Assembly: GCA_903928045.1 (NCBI GenBank)
Contig: CAIYPH010000374.1
Coordinates: 1-6,755 of the forward strand
Direction of reading: 5' to 3'
DNA: 6,755 nt
Origin: an uncultured Rhodospirillales bacterium
Lineage (GTDB): Bacteria > Pseudomonadota > Alphaproteobacteria > Acetobacterales > Acetobacteraceae
The stretch's first letter is position 1. Each line of letters opens with the position of its first letter. Under the pieces are notes generated by a model. The model saw only the letters and a list, made by a program, of their open reading frames with translations, did no database searches and was not told the DNA's origin. Below, one piece after another: positions 1 to 6,029 of this stretch. The position numbers and the translations under genes are program-made.

Positions 1-683
1 AGCGCGGCAACAAGGCCGTCAAACAAAGGTTTACCGTCGGTGCCGCCCATCAGCGGGTCCACGAGGTCCTCGGGATGCGGCATCAGGCCGAGCACGCGCA
101 GATTCTCCGAATAGATGCCGGCGATGTTGCGGGCGCTCCCGTTGCGGTTAGCGGCCGCCGTGGTCTCGCCAGCCGGCGTCACGTAGCGGAACGCCACCCG
201 GTTCTCACCCTCAAGCCGGTCGAGCGTTGCGTCATCGGCAAAGTAATTGCCGTCGCCATGCGCCATCGGCGAGCGGAACACCGCGCCGGTCTGATAGTGC
301 CCGGTGAAGGCGGTGTCGGCGCGCTCAACGCGCAGATGGCAGTCCATCGAGAGGAAGCGCAGCCCGGCATTGCGCAGCAGCGCACCCGGCAGCAACCCGG
401 CCTCGGTGAGGATCTGGAAGCCGTTGCACACGCCGAGAATATGCCCACCCCGCGCGGCATGGGCGCGGATCGCCCCCATGACAGGCGATTGCGAGGCCAT
501 CGCGCCGCAGCGCAGGTAATCGCCATAGGAGAAGCCGCCGGGGATCACCACGAGATCGAGCCCCGAAAGGTCGGTCTCCTTGTGCCACACCATGCGCGGC
601 TTGTGGCCGGAGCAGGTTTCCAGCGCGATCGCCATGTCGCGCTCGCGGTTGATGCCGGGGAAGACGACGATGGCGGCCTTCAT
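1..683 (-). CDS. purQ: Phosphoribosylformylglycinamidine synthase, glutaminase subunit PurQ (3' end cut by window edge)
   Basis: PurQ is the class I glutamine amidotransferase subunit of the three-part FGAM synthetase (PurS/PurQ/PurL). It supplies ammonia from glutamine for the conversion of FGAR to FGAM in cytoplasmic de novo purine synthesis. The reading frame starts at ATG 683 and is open for 227 codons to the left edge without a stop. Family members are usually close to this length, so only a few codons should be missing. Visible motifs are [14 protein letters not shown] (about residues 48-60), the nucleophile elbow GVCNGFQIL with Cys86, and the PHPE motif with catalytic His203 and Glu205. 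The start lies 1 nt after the purS stop, and a GGAG at 694-697 inside purS sits 10 nt upstream, so coupled translation is likely. I see nothing abnormal in the active site. Identification is secure. Confidence 0.97.
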   Translation of the reverse strand, partial: MKAAIVVFPGINRERDMAIALETCSGHKPRMVWHKETDLSGLDLVVIPGGFSYGDYLRCGAMASQSPVMGAIRAHAARGGHILGVCNGFQILTEAGLLPGALLRNAGLRFLSMDCHLRVERADTAFTGHYQTGAVFRSPMAHGDGNYFADDATLDRLEGENRVAFRYVTPAGETTAAANRNGSARNIAGIYSENLRVLGLMPHPEDLVDPLMGGTDGKPLFDGLVAA

Positions 684-684
684 G

Positions 685-924
685 TCAGGCGATCTCCACC
701 TTGAAGCTCTCGATCACGGTATTGGCGAGCAGCTTGCGCGCCATGTCCTCGGCGCTGGCCTTGGCCTTGGCCGGGTCCGTCTCGTCGAGCTCGAGTTCGA
801 TCACCTTGCCCGCCCGCACTTCGCCGACGCCTGCAAAACCCAGCCCGTGCAACGCCTGGCCGATCGCCTTGCCCTGCGGGTCAAGCACGCCCGTCTTCAG
901 CATCACCGTTACAACAGCCTTCAT
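685..924 (-). CDS. purS: Phosphoribosylformylglycinamidine synthase subunit PurS
   Basis: PurS is a small protein of about 80 residues that bridges PurQ and PurL in the FGAM synthetase complex and helps channel ammonia. The 79-residue product carries the family signatures LDPQGKA (residues 14-20), a RAGK stretch (37-40) and LLANTVIE (65-72), and has normal length. I chose ATG 924, whose A is also the last base of the purC stop (TGATG, 1-nt overlap). An in-frame GTG lies immediately upstream at 927, and it sits 8 nt from the GGAG at 936-939, against 11 nt for the ATG. The start is therefore uncertain by one codon. The gene lies between purC and purQ in one operon, whose order implies equal and coupled expression of the complex subunits. 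Confidence 0.95.
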   Translation of the reverse strand: MKAVVTVMLKTGVLDPQGKAIGQALHGLGFAGVGEVRAGKVIELELDETDPAKAKASAEDMARKLLANTVIESFKVEIA

Positions 925-1688
925 CACTGCATCGTCTCCGGTCCCTTGAGGTCTCGCATACCCGCCTCGGGCAGAATGCCCAGCCGGCGGGCGACTTCCT
1001 GGTAGGCTTCCTCCACCTTCCCCAAATCGCGGCGGAAGCGATCCTTATCCATCTTCTCGCTGGTCTTGCTGTCCCACAGGCGGCAATTATCGGGGCTGAT
1101 TTCGTCGGCCAGCACGATCCGCATGTCCTCGTTTTCCCACAGCCGGCCGAACTCGATCTTGAAATCGACCAGCGTGATGCCGACGCCGAGGAACAGGCCG
1201 GAGAGGAAATCGTTTATTCTCAACGTCAAGGCGACGATATCGTCCATATCCTGAGGATGCGCCCAGCCGAACGCGGTGATGTGCTCCTCGGCCACCATCG
1301 GATCGCCCAGCGCGTCATTCTTATAGTAGTACTCGATGATCGAGCGCGGCAGCCGCGTCCCCTCGGGGATGCCGAGCCGGGTGGAAATCGAGCCCGCGGC
1401 GACATTGCGGACGACGACCTCGACCGGGATGATCTCAACCTCGCGAATGAGTTGCTCGCGCATGTTGAGGCGGCGGATGAAATGCGTCGGCACGCCGATC
1501 TCGCCCAGCCGCGTCATCAGGTATTCGCTGATGCGGTTGTTGAGCACCCCCTTGCCGGTGATCACGCCCTTTTTCTGCGCGTTGAAGGCGGTGGCGTCGT
1601 CCTTGAAATACTGCACGAGGGTGCCAGGCTCCGGGCCTTCGAACAGGATCTTGGCTTTACCTTCGTAGAGCTGGCGGCGGCGGGCCAT
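924..1688 (-). CDS. purC: Phosphoribosylaminoimidazole-succinocarboxamide synthase (SAICAR synthetase)
   Basis: PurC is the cytoplasmic enzyme that joins CAIR and aspartate, using ATP, to make SAICAR in de novo purine synthesis. The 254-residue protein is full length for the bacterial family. It opens with the nucleotide-binding strand [10 protein letters not shown] (residues 7-16). It contains both classic family signatures: [14 protein letters not shown] (87-100) and LVDFKIEFG (173-181). The ATP/metal-binding stretch [12 protein letters not shown] follows at 195-206. ATG 1688 is supported by AAGGAA at 1695-1700, 6 nt upstream. It is the first gene of the visible leftward pur operon, and its stop overlaps the purS start by one base. 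A candidate promoter lies about 50 nt upstream of the start codon. Nothing looks degraded and the identification is secure. Confidence 0.98.
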   Translation of the reverse strand: MARRRQLYEGKAKILFEGPEPGTLVQYFKDDATAFNAQKKGVITGKGVLNNRISEYLMTRLGEIGVPTHFIRRLNMREQLIREVEIIPVEVVVRNVAAGSISTRLGIPEGTRLPRSIIEYYYKNDALGDPMVAEEHITAFGWAHPQDMDDIVALTLRINDFLSGLFLGVGITLVDFKIEFGRLWENEDMRIVLADEISPDNCRLWDSKTSEKMDKDRFRRDLGKVEEAYQEVARRLGILPEAGMRDLKGPETMQ

Positions 1689-1694
1689 GGCGGG

Positions 1695-1700
1695 TTCCTT
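1695..1700 (-). promoter_or_regulatory. Shine-Dalgarno of purC
   Basis: Read on the minus strand, this is AAGGAA, ending 6 nt before the purC ATG at 1688. It is the strongest ribosome-binding site on the minus strand here and it fixes the purC start. Confidence 0.75.
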
Positions 1701-1735
1701 CGGACTCCCCCGCCGGCGACCCGGCGAGAGCGGGG

Positions 1736-1765
1736 TCTATAGCAGCGACGCCCACCCGGTGAAAG
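1736..1765 (-). promoter_or_regulatory. Candidate sigma70-type promoter for the pur operon
   Basis: On the minus strand, TATAGA (1741-1736) resembles a -10 box. CTTTCA (1765-1760, 18-nt spacer) or TTTCAC (1764-1759, 17-nt spacer) could serve as a weak -35 box. The -10 box lies about 47 nt upstream of the purC start, a sensible distance for a short leader. It is one of few AT-rich hexamers in this GC-rich gap. The -35 match is poor (three of six at best), so this is a candidate only. I see no recognisable operator or riboswitch. Confidence 0.35.
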
Positions 1766-1779
1766 GAAGCCTGTTCACC

Positions 1780-1806
1780 CCTGCCCGGCGCGCTTTGCCG
1801 GGCAGG
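1780..1806. repeat. Perfect 10-bp GC-rich inverted repeat in the divergent intergenic gap
   Basis: The arm CCTGCCCGGC at 1780-1789 is matched perfectly by GCCGGGCAGG at 1797-1806 across a 7-nt loop. It lies upstream of both purC (minus) and the metallophosphoesterase (plus). No run of T follows on either strand and both flanking genes start here, so a Rho-independent terminator is not expected. It could be a transcript leader hairpin for the plus-strand gene, a protein-binding palindrome, or a dispersed REP-like element. The sequence alone does not decide among these. Confidence 0.6.
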
Positions 1807-1871
1807 CCCCGCCCGGACTACAAGGGGTGGAACGGATCGGGGGCACGGGCGATGGCACGGCGAATGACGCG

Positions 1872-2558
1872 ATGACGATGCTGCCCGCCCGGCGCGGGCT
1901 GCGGGTGGTTGGTGATGTGCACGGCGACGTCGCCGGTTTCCGCGCCGCGCTCGCCACCGACAATTTCGTCATCCAGCTCGGCGATCTCGTCGATAACGGC
2001 CCCGACAGCGCCGGCGCGCTCCGCCTCGCGCTCGACATGCAGGACGAAGGCCGCGGCCTGTTCCTGCTCGGCAACCACGATCACAAGCTCGGCCGCGCCT
2101 TGGCCGGCCACGCCGTGACCATCGGCCCCGAACTGACGGCCACGCTGGCCGGCCTCGATCCGGACCTCCGCGACCGCACATCGCGCGCCATCGCCGCGGC
2201 GCCCTTGTGGCTGCGTGCCGGCCGCATCGTCTTCGTTCATGGCGGTTTCCACACCGCCATGCTCGATCACCCCGCCCCGCGCGGCCTCGCCGGGCGGGCG
2301 GAGGGTCCGGTGGCGCGCGCCCTCTACGGCGAGCCGACCGGGCGCACCCAGCCCGATGGCTACCCCGAGCGCAGCCTTGCCTGGGTCGACCGCATTCCCG
2401 CCGGTTTCACCGTCTATTGCGGGCACGATCGGCGCAGCCGCGATGGCCGCCCCTGGCTCTGTCCGGGCACCGCGGGCGGCAGCGCCATCTTCCTCGATAC
2501 CGGCGCCGGCAAGGGCGGCCATTTGTCGTGGATCGACCTCCCGGCGCTGATGGGCTAA
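1872..2558 (+). CDS. PPP-family metallophosphoesterase (PrpE / Ap4A-hydrolase-like)
   Basis: This is a two-metal calcineurin-like phosphoesterase of the PPP branch, 228 residues from ATG 1872. The metal-binding and catalytic motifs appear in order: GDVHG (14-18), GDLVDNGPDS (37-46), GNHD (67-70), HGGF (123-126) and CGHD (183-186), followed by a C-terminal DTG...GG stretch typical of PrpE-like proteins. Enzymes of this group hydrolyse bis-nucleosyl tetraphosphates or phosphoproteins; the substrate here cannot be told. The second motif has Asn42 where the family normally has an Arg that contacts phosphate. The start is uncertain: in-frame options are GTG 1827, ATG 1872 and ATG 1878, none with a strong Shine-Dalgarno. 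I preferred 1872 because relatives begin only a short distance before the GDxHG motif. No signal peptide is visible, so it is probably cytoplasmic. It diverges from purC and is followed by the sensor kinase after 67 nt. Confidence 0.88.
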   Translation: MTMLPARRGLRVVGDVHGDVAGFRAALATDNFVIQLGDLVDNGPDSAGALRLALDMQDEGRGLFLLGNHDHKLGRALAGHAVTIGPELTATLAGLDPDLRDRTSRAIAAAPLWLRAGRIVFVHGGFHTAMLDHPAPRGLAGRAEGPVARALYGEPTGRTQPDGYPERSLAWVDRIPAGFTVYCGHDRRSRDGRPWLCPGTAGGSAIFLDTGAGKGGHLSWIDLPALMG

Positions 2559-2614
2559 GCCCTCACCGACTGGCAATCCGCGGCGCCTGCCGGTAACCTC
2601 GCCGCATCCTTGCG

Positions 2615-2619
2615 AAGGA
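2615..2619 (+). promoter_or_regulatory. Shine-Dalgarno supporting the GTG start of the hybrid kinase
   Basis: AAGGA ends 6 nt before the GTG at 2626. The good sequence and spacing decide in favour of this GTG, which also keeps the N-terminal membrane helix in the protein. Confidence 0.75.
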
Positions 2620-2625
2620 CATTGG

Positions 2626-4686
2626 GTGACCGCGACGGATTTCTGCGCATTGCTGGGCTTGCTCGGGATCGTGGTCGGCGCGGCCTTCGCCGGCTGGAGC
2701 TTCGGGTCCTCCCGCCGCTTTGCCGCACGCGTTCGCCATGAAGTGAGCCTCGCCGACCTCGCCCGGCAGGATGCCGATCGCGAGCGCGACCGGGCGGAGC
2801 GCCAGGCCGCGCAGTTCCGCAAGGCGATGGAAGCGATGACCGACGGCATCATGATGCTGGATGGCGAGGCCCGTCTCGTCGAGTGGAACGCCCGCTTCGC
2901 CATCATCATCGGCGTCCCCCAGCACGTGCTCAAGGTCGGCACCCCGATGGCCGAGATCCTGCGCGCCCAGGCCGAGGCGGGCGAGTTCGGCCCCATGGCC
3001 TCCGACGCCGAGATCACCGCGGCGGTCGATGAGCGGATGGCGACCTTGGACTCCTTCCAGGGCCCGGCGGTCGTCGAGCGCGTGCGGCCGAATGGCAGGG
3101 TGATCGAAACCCGGCGCACCTCCATGCCCGGCGGCGGCTTCATCACCCTCTACAGCGACATCACCCAGCGCCGCCTGGCACTGGCGGCCGAGCGCATTGC
3201 GGTGGCCGCCGCCGCCGCGGCGGCCCGCCAGCGCCAGGAATTCGTCGCGATGGTGACGCACGAGCTGCGCGCGCCCCTCGATGCCATCAGCCAGAGCCTC
3301 GGCCTCATCGTCGACGATACCTTGCCGGCAGCGAGCCGCGGGCTGGTGGACATCGCCCGCACCCATACCGCCGTTCTGCTCGATCTCACCGGGGACATCC
3401 TCGACATGTCCCGCCTCGAGGAGGGCCGCCTCGCGTTGCGCCCGGCGGATTACTCCCTGCGCGGACTCTTCACCGAGACCGCCGGCCTGTTCACCTCCCA
3501 GGCCGCCTCCCGTGACAAGTCGATCGTCATCGATATCCCGCCCGCCATCGTGGACCGCCAGCACGGCGATGCCGGCCGGGTCCGCCAGGTGCTGATCAAC
3601 CTCCTCAGCAACGCGATCAAATACTCGAACCCCGGCGTCGTCACCCTCGGCGCCGAGGCGCGGGACGGCACGCTGCACCTGACCGTCACCGACCCCGGGC
3701 CCGCCATCCCCCCGGCGCAGGCCTCCGCCCTGTTCCAGCCGTTCTCCCGCCTCCGCTCCGCCGATCTCGGCGCCGTCAGCGGCACCGGCCTCGGGCTGGC
3801 GATCAGCGCCCGGCTGGTCGCGCTGATGGGCGGCGAGATCGGCCTCGCCGCAACGGGCCACGGCAACGCCTTCTGGTTCACCCTGCCGATCGCCCCGCTC
3901 AGGGAGGAGGCCGCCCATCCGCCCGCGATGCCCGCCGATCGCCCGGCCCGGCGCGGCGTTATCCTGGTCGTCGAGGACCTCGCGCCAAACCGGGAATTGA
4001 CCGCCATTCTGCTGCGCCGCGAAGGATATCGCGTCGATACCGCGGCGGACGGCATCACAGCGGTGGAAATGTGCCGGCGCTGCCTTTATGACGTCGTGTT
4101 GATGGACATTCACATGCCCGGGATCGACGGCATCACCGCATCCCGCCGCATCCGTGCCCTTCACCCGCCAGCGGCGCAAGCCCGGATCATCGCCCTTACG
4201 GGCAGCAGCGGCGCGGATGTCGATGCCGCCTCGGCGGGGGTGTTCGACGGCTTTGTGACCAAACCTGTGCAGCCGGAGGTGCTGATGGAGACGATACGCC
4301 GGCAGATGGACACCGACCGTCCCGCGGCGTCCGGCCCCGTCGCGCGGCCGCCGGCGCTCGAACCGATCGACCTCGCCCGCGTCGCGGCCCTGCGGGAGGG
4401 CCTGCCACCCGGCGTGTTCGAGCGTCTCCTGGGCCGCTGCATCGTCGAGATCCGGCAGCGCCTCCCCGATATCACCGCGCCCGGCGTCACGCCGAAAGCC
4501 CTGCACGAAGCAGCGCACGCGCTTGCCGGCATGGCCGGGAGCTACGGGCTGGCCGAATTCGAGGCCGCGATGCGCGCGATGATGCAGGCCCTCGATGGCG
4601 GCGACGCGGTGGAGGCTGGCCGCATCGCCGAGGGCGCGGCGGCGGTCCTGGAGCGGGCCGAGCAGGCGCTGCCGGCCAAACTCTAG
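2626..4686 (+). CDS. Hybrid sensor histidine kinase (TM-PAS-HisKA-HATPase-REC-HPt)
   Basis: This 686-residue tripartite phosphorelay kinase has one N-terminal membrane helix (about 6-27), a charged coiled-coil linker (about 40-66), and a PAS-like sensor domain (about 67-180). A HisKA domain carries the H-box FVAMVTHELRAPL with His212. The HATPase domain has N-box Asn325/Asn329, a G1-like DPGPAI (356-361), an F-box near 370-376, and G2 GTGLGLAIS (386-394). A receiver domain follows with acidic Glu450/Asp451, phosphoacceptor Asp494, Thr525 and Lys546. A C-terminal HPt domain ends the protein, with His631 in AHALAGMAGSYG. Phosphate should move His212 to Asp494 to His631 and on to a separate regulator not seen here. 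With a single helix and no periplasmic domain, it probably senses a cytoplasmic or membrane signal through PAS. G1 lacks its second Gly, and the usual HPt Lys after the His is Ala634. GTG 2626 is supported by AAGGA. The nucleoside deoxyribosyltransferase follows after 9 nt. Confidence 0.95.
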   Translation: MTATDFCALLGLLGIVVGAAFAGWSFGSSRRFAARVRHEVSLADLARQDADRERDRAERQAAQFRKAMEAMTDGIMMLDGEARLVEWNARFAIIIGVPQHVLKVGTPMAEILRAQAEAGEFGPMASDAEITAAVDERMATLDSFQGPAVVERVRPNGRVIETRRTSMPGGGFITLYSDITQRRLALAAERIAVAAAAAAARQRQEFVAMVTHELRAPLDAISQSLGLIVDDTLPAASRGLVDIARTHTAVLLDLTGDILDMSRLEEGRLALRPADYSLRGLFTETAGLFTSQAASRDKSIVIDIPPAIVDRQHGDAGRVRQVLINLLSNAIKYSNPGVVTLGAEARDGTLHLTVTDPGPAIPPAQASALFQPFSRLRSADLGAVSGTGLGLAISARLVALMGGEIGLAATGHGNAFWFTLPIAPLREEAAHPPAMPADRPARRGVILVVEDLAPNRELTAILLRREGYRVDTAADGITAVEMCRRCLYDVVLMDIHMPGIDGITASRRIRALHPPAAQARIIALTGSSGADVDAASAGVFDGFVTKPVQPEVLMETIRRQMDTDRPAASGPVARPPALEPIDLARVAALREGLPPGVFERLLGRCIVEIRQRLPDITAPGVTPKALHEAAHALAGMAGSYGLAEFEAAMRAMMQALDGGDAVEAGRIAEGAAAVLERAEQALPAKL

Positions 4687-4695
4687 TTCCCGCCC

Positions 4696-5250
4696 ATGCG
4701 CATCTATCTGGCCGGCCCCGACGTGTTCCTCCCCGACCCCTTCGCCCGCGCGGCCAGGCTGAAGCGGATCTGCGCCGAGCACGGCCTTATCGGGGTGTCG
4801 CCGCTCGATGCGCCGGAGGATGTGCCGGAGGCGTGGCGCGCGCTCCCGCAGGCGCGTTTCATCGCCCTCTGCAACGAGCGCCATATCCTCGGCTGCGACG
4901 CGCTGATCGCCAATCTCACCCCATTCCGCGGCCCCAGCGCCGATGCCGGCACGGTGTTCGAGATCGGCTACATGCGCGCCCTCGGCCGCCCGGTCTTCGG
5001 CTGGTCGAACGACCCCGCGGACTTCCTCACCCGCAGCACCGAATTCACCGGCGCAACAACCGACGCCGCCGGTGAGCGGCGTGACGGCGAGGGCATGCTG
5101 CTGGAAGCCTTCGGCATGCACGACAATCTGATGATCGACGGCGCCATCATCGCGTCCGGCGGCGCCATCTTCACCGCCGATCCCGGCCACCACGCCCGCT
5201 GGAGCGATCTCTCCGCCTTCACCCGCTGCGTCGCGGCACTCGCCGGCTAG
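4696..5250 (+). CDS. Nucleoside 2-deoxyribosyltransferase family protein
   Basis: The 184-residue protein matches the nucleoside 2-deoxyribosyltransferase family (Rossmann-like). These cytoplasmic salvage enzymes exchange the base of 2'-deoxynucleosides, or hydrolyse related N-glycosidic bonds. Visible landmarks are the N-terminal YLAGPDVF strand and loop (4-11), DALIANLTPFRGP (68-80), and the catalytic block SADAGTVFEIGYMRALG with Asp83 and presumed nucleophile Glu89. DNLMID (143-148) supplies the Asp/Asn that in family structures reaches a neighbouring subunit's active site. All expected catalytic residues appear present. ATG 4696 begins right at the first strand. There is no good Shine-Dalgarno, and it lies only 9 nt after the kinase stop, so translation probably depends on the kinase message. 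Its stop overlaps that of the convergent SDR gene in a shared CTAG. The base preference cannot be read from sequence. Confidence 0.9.
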   Translation: MRIYLAGPDVFLPDPFARAARLKRICAEHGLIGVSPLDAPEDVPEAWRALPQARFIALCNERHILGCDALIANLTPFRGPSADAGTVFEIGYMRALGRPVFGWSNDPADFLTRSTEFTGATTDAAGERRDGEGMLLEAFGMHDNLMIDGAIIASGGAIFTADPGHHARWSDLSAFTRCVAALAG

Positions 5251-6029
5251 AGCCCGACGCTGCGGCCGCCATCCACCACCAGGCTGATCCCGTTGATGTA
5301 GCTGCCGGCATCCGAGCACAGCAGCATCGCCGCCCCCACCAGATCATCCGGCCGGCCGAGCCGCCCCACCGGCACCTTCTGGCGCAGCTCCTCGCCGGCG
5401 GCGGCGAGCTGGTCGCGGTTGCGGGCGGTGGCGATGATGCCGGGGGCGAGGTTGTTCACCGTCACGCCCTTGCTTGCGCATTGCCGCGCGAGGTTGAGCG
5501 CCCAGTTGTGCTGCGCCGCCTTCGCGCCGGCATAGACGAGCATGCCGGGATGCGGCAGCGTCTGCTGCACACTGCCGATCGTCACCACCCGGCCCCAGCC
5601 GCGCGCCTCCATCGGCGGGATCAGCGCCTGGAACAAATCCATCGTGCTGCGCAGATTGACGTTGATCTGTCGGTCAAACCGCTCGCGGGTGATCTCGGTC
5701 CACGGCTCGACCAACTCGATCGAGGCGTTGATGACGAGGATATCGACCTGCCCGAATGCCGCCAGCACGTCGCGCGCCAGATGTGCGGCACCGTCATCGG
5801 TGGCGAAATCGGCAGCGAAGGCACGGCCCTCGGCACCGGCGGCTGCCATGGTGGCGACCACCTCGGCGGCGTCCCGCGTTTCCTCGTCGTTCCCCAGATG
5901 ATGCACCGCCACCCGCGCGCCGAGCCCGGCGAGACCAAGGGCGATGGCGCGGCCGATCTCGCGCCGCGCGCCGGTCACCAGCGCGGTCTTGCCGTCGAGG
6001 CGGAAGGCGGCCATCGGGTCAGGCATCAT
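5247..6029 (-). CDS. Short-chain dehydrogenase/reductase (classical SDR)
   Basis: This 260-residue classical SDR oxidises or reduces an alcohol/carbonyl using NAD(P)(H). It has a Rossmann fold with glycine motif TGARREIG (19-26), VINAS (99-103) in place of the usual NNAG, Asn125, Ser153, and the YAGAK motif with Tyr166 and Lys170, so the catalytic tetrad is complete. PG at 196-197 and a C-terminal VVDGG (251-255) are typical. The second Gly of TGxxxGxG is Glu24. Arg22/Arg23 in that loop, with no Asp at the end of strand 2 (VAVHH), suggest NADP(H), by inference. ATG 6029 was chosen because GGAG at 6038-6041 lies 8 nt upstream; ATG 6026 and 6014 are alternatives. It overlaps the upstream dioxygenase by 4 nt (ATGA), so the two are co-translated. 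The substrate is unknown; acting on the dioxygenase product is plausible. Confidence 0.94.
   Translation of the reverse strand: MMPDPMAAFRLDGKTALVTGARREIGRAIALGLAGLGARVAVHHLGNDEETRDAAEVVATMAAAGAEGRAFAADFATDDGAAHLARDVLAAFGQVDILVINASIELVEPWTEITRERFDRQINVNLRSTMDLFQALIPPMEARGWGRVVTIGSVQQTLPHPGMLVYAGAKAAQHNWALNLARQCASKGVTVNNLAPGIIATARNRDQLAAAGEELRQKVPVGRLGRPDDLVGAAMLLCSDAGSYINGISLVVDGGRSVGL

Noticed and set aside
75..704. 209-codon plus-strand open frame opposite purQ
   Set aside because: PurQ on the other strand has full catalytic motifs, and the plus-strand translation shows only a GC-rich antisense composition.
1257..1742. 161-codon plus-strand open frame opposite purC
   Set aside because: It covers an unambiguous purC with both signature patterns and has no motifs of its own.
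1827..1871. N-terminal extension of the phosphoesterase from GTG 1827
   Set aside because: It would add 15 low-complexity residues before the first motif, with its only purine-rich stretch abutting the GTG. It remains possible but is less likely than ATG 1872.
2552..2562. Small palindrome GGGCTAAGCCC at the phosphoesterase stop codon as a terminator
   Set aside because: The stem would be only 4-5 bp with a 1-3 nt loop and no T-run follows, so it cannot be called a terminator.
1818..3146. 442-codon open frame on the minus strand, opposite the metallophosphoesterase and the start of the kinase
   Set aside because: It is in antisense codon register with the phosphoesterase and has skewed composition. 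The plus strand there carries clear family motifs, so this is a shadow.
3204..3225. Perfect 9-bp inverted repeat with a 4-nt loop inside the kinase gene
   Set aside because: It comes from a run of alanine codons (GCC/GCG) in the helix before the HisKA domain, so the coding sequence explains it.
2563..5319. 918-codon open frame on the minus strand, opposite the kinase and transferase genes
   Set aside because: Its codons are the exact reverse complements of the sense codons of both plus-strand genes, which lie in the same frame. It stays open because the sense genes avoid TTA, CTA and TCA codons, as expected in GC-rich DNA. The translation is low-complexity Gly/Arg/Ala/His/Asp-rich and matches no family I recognise.
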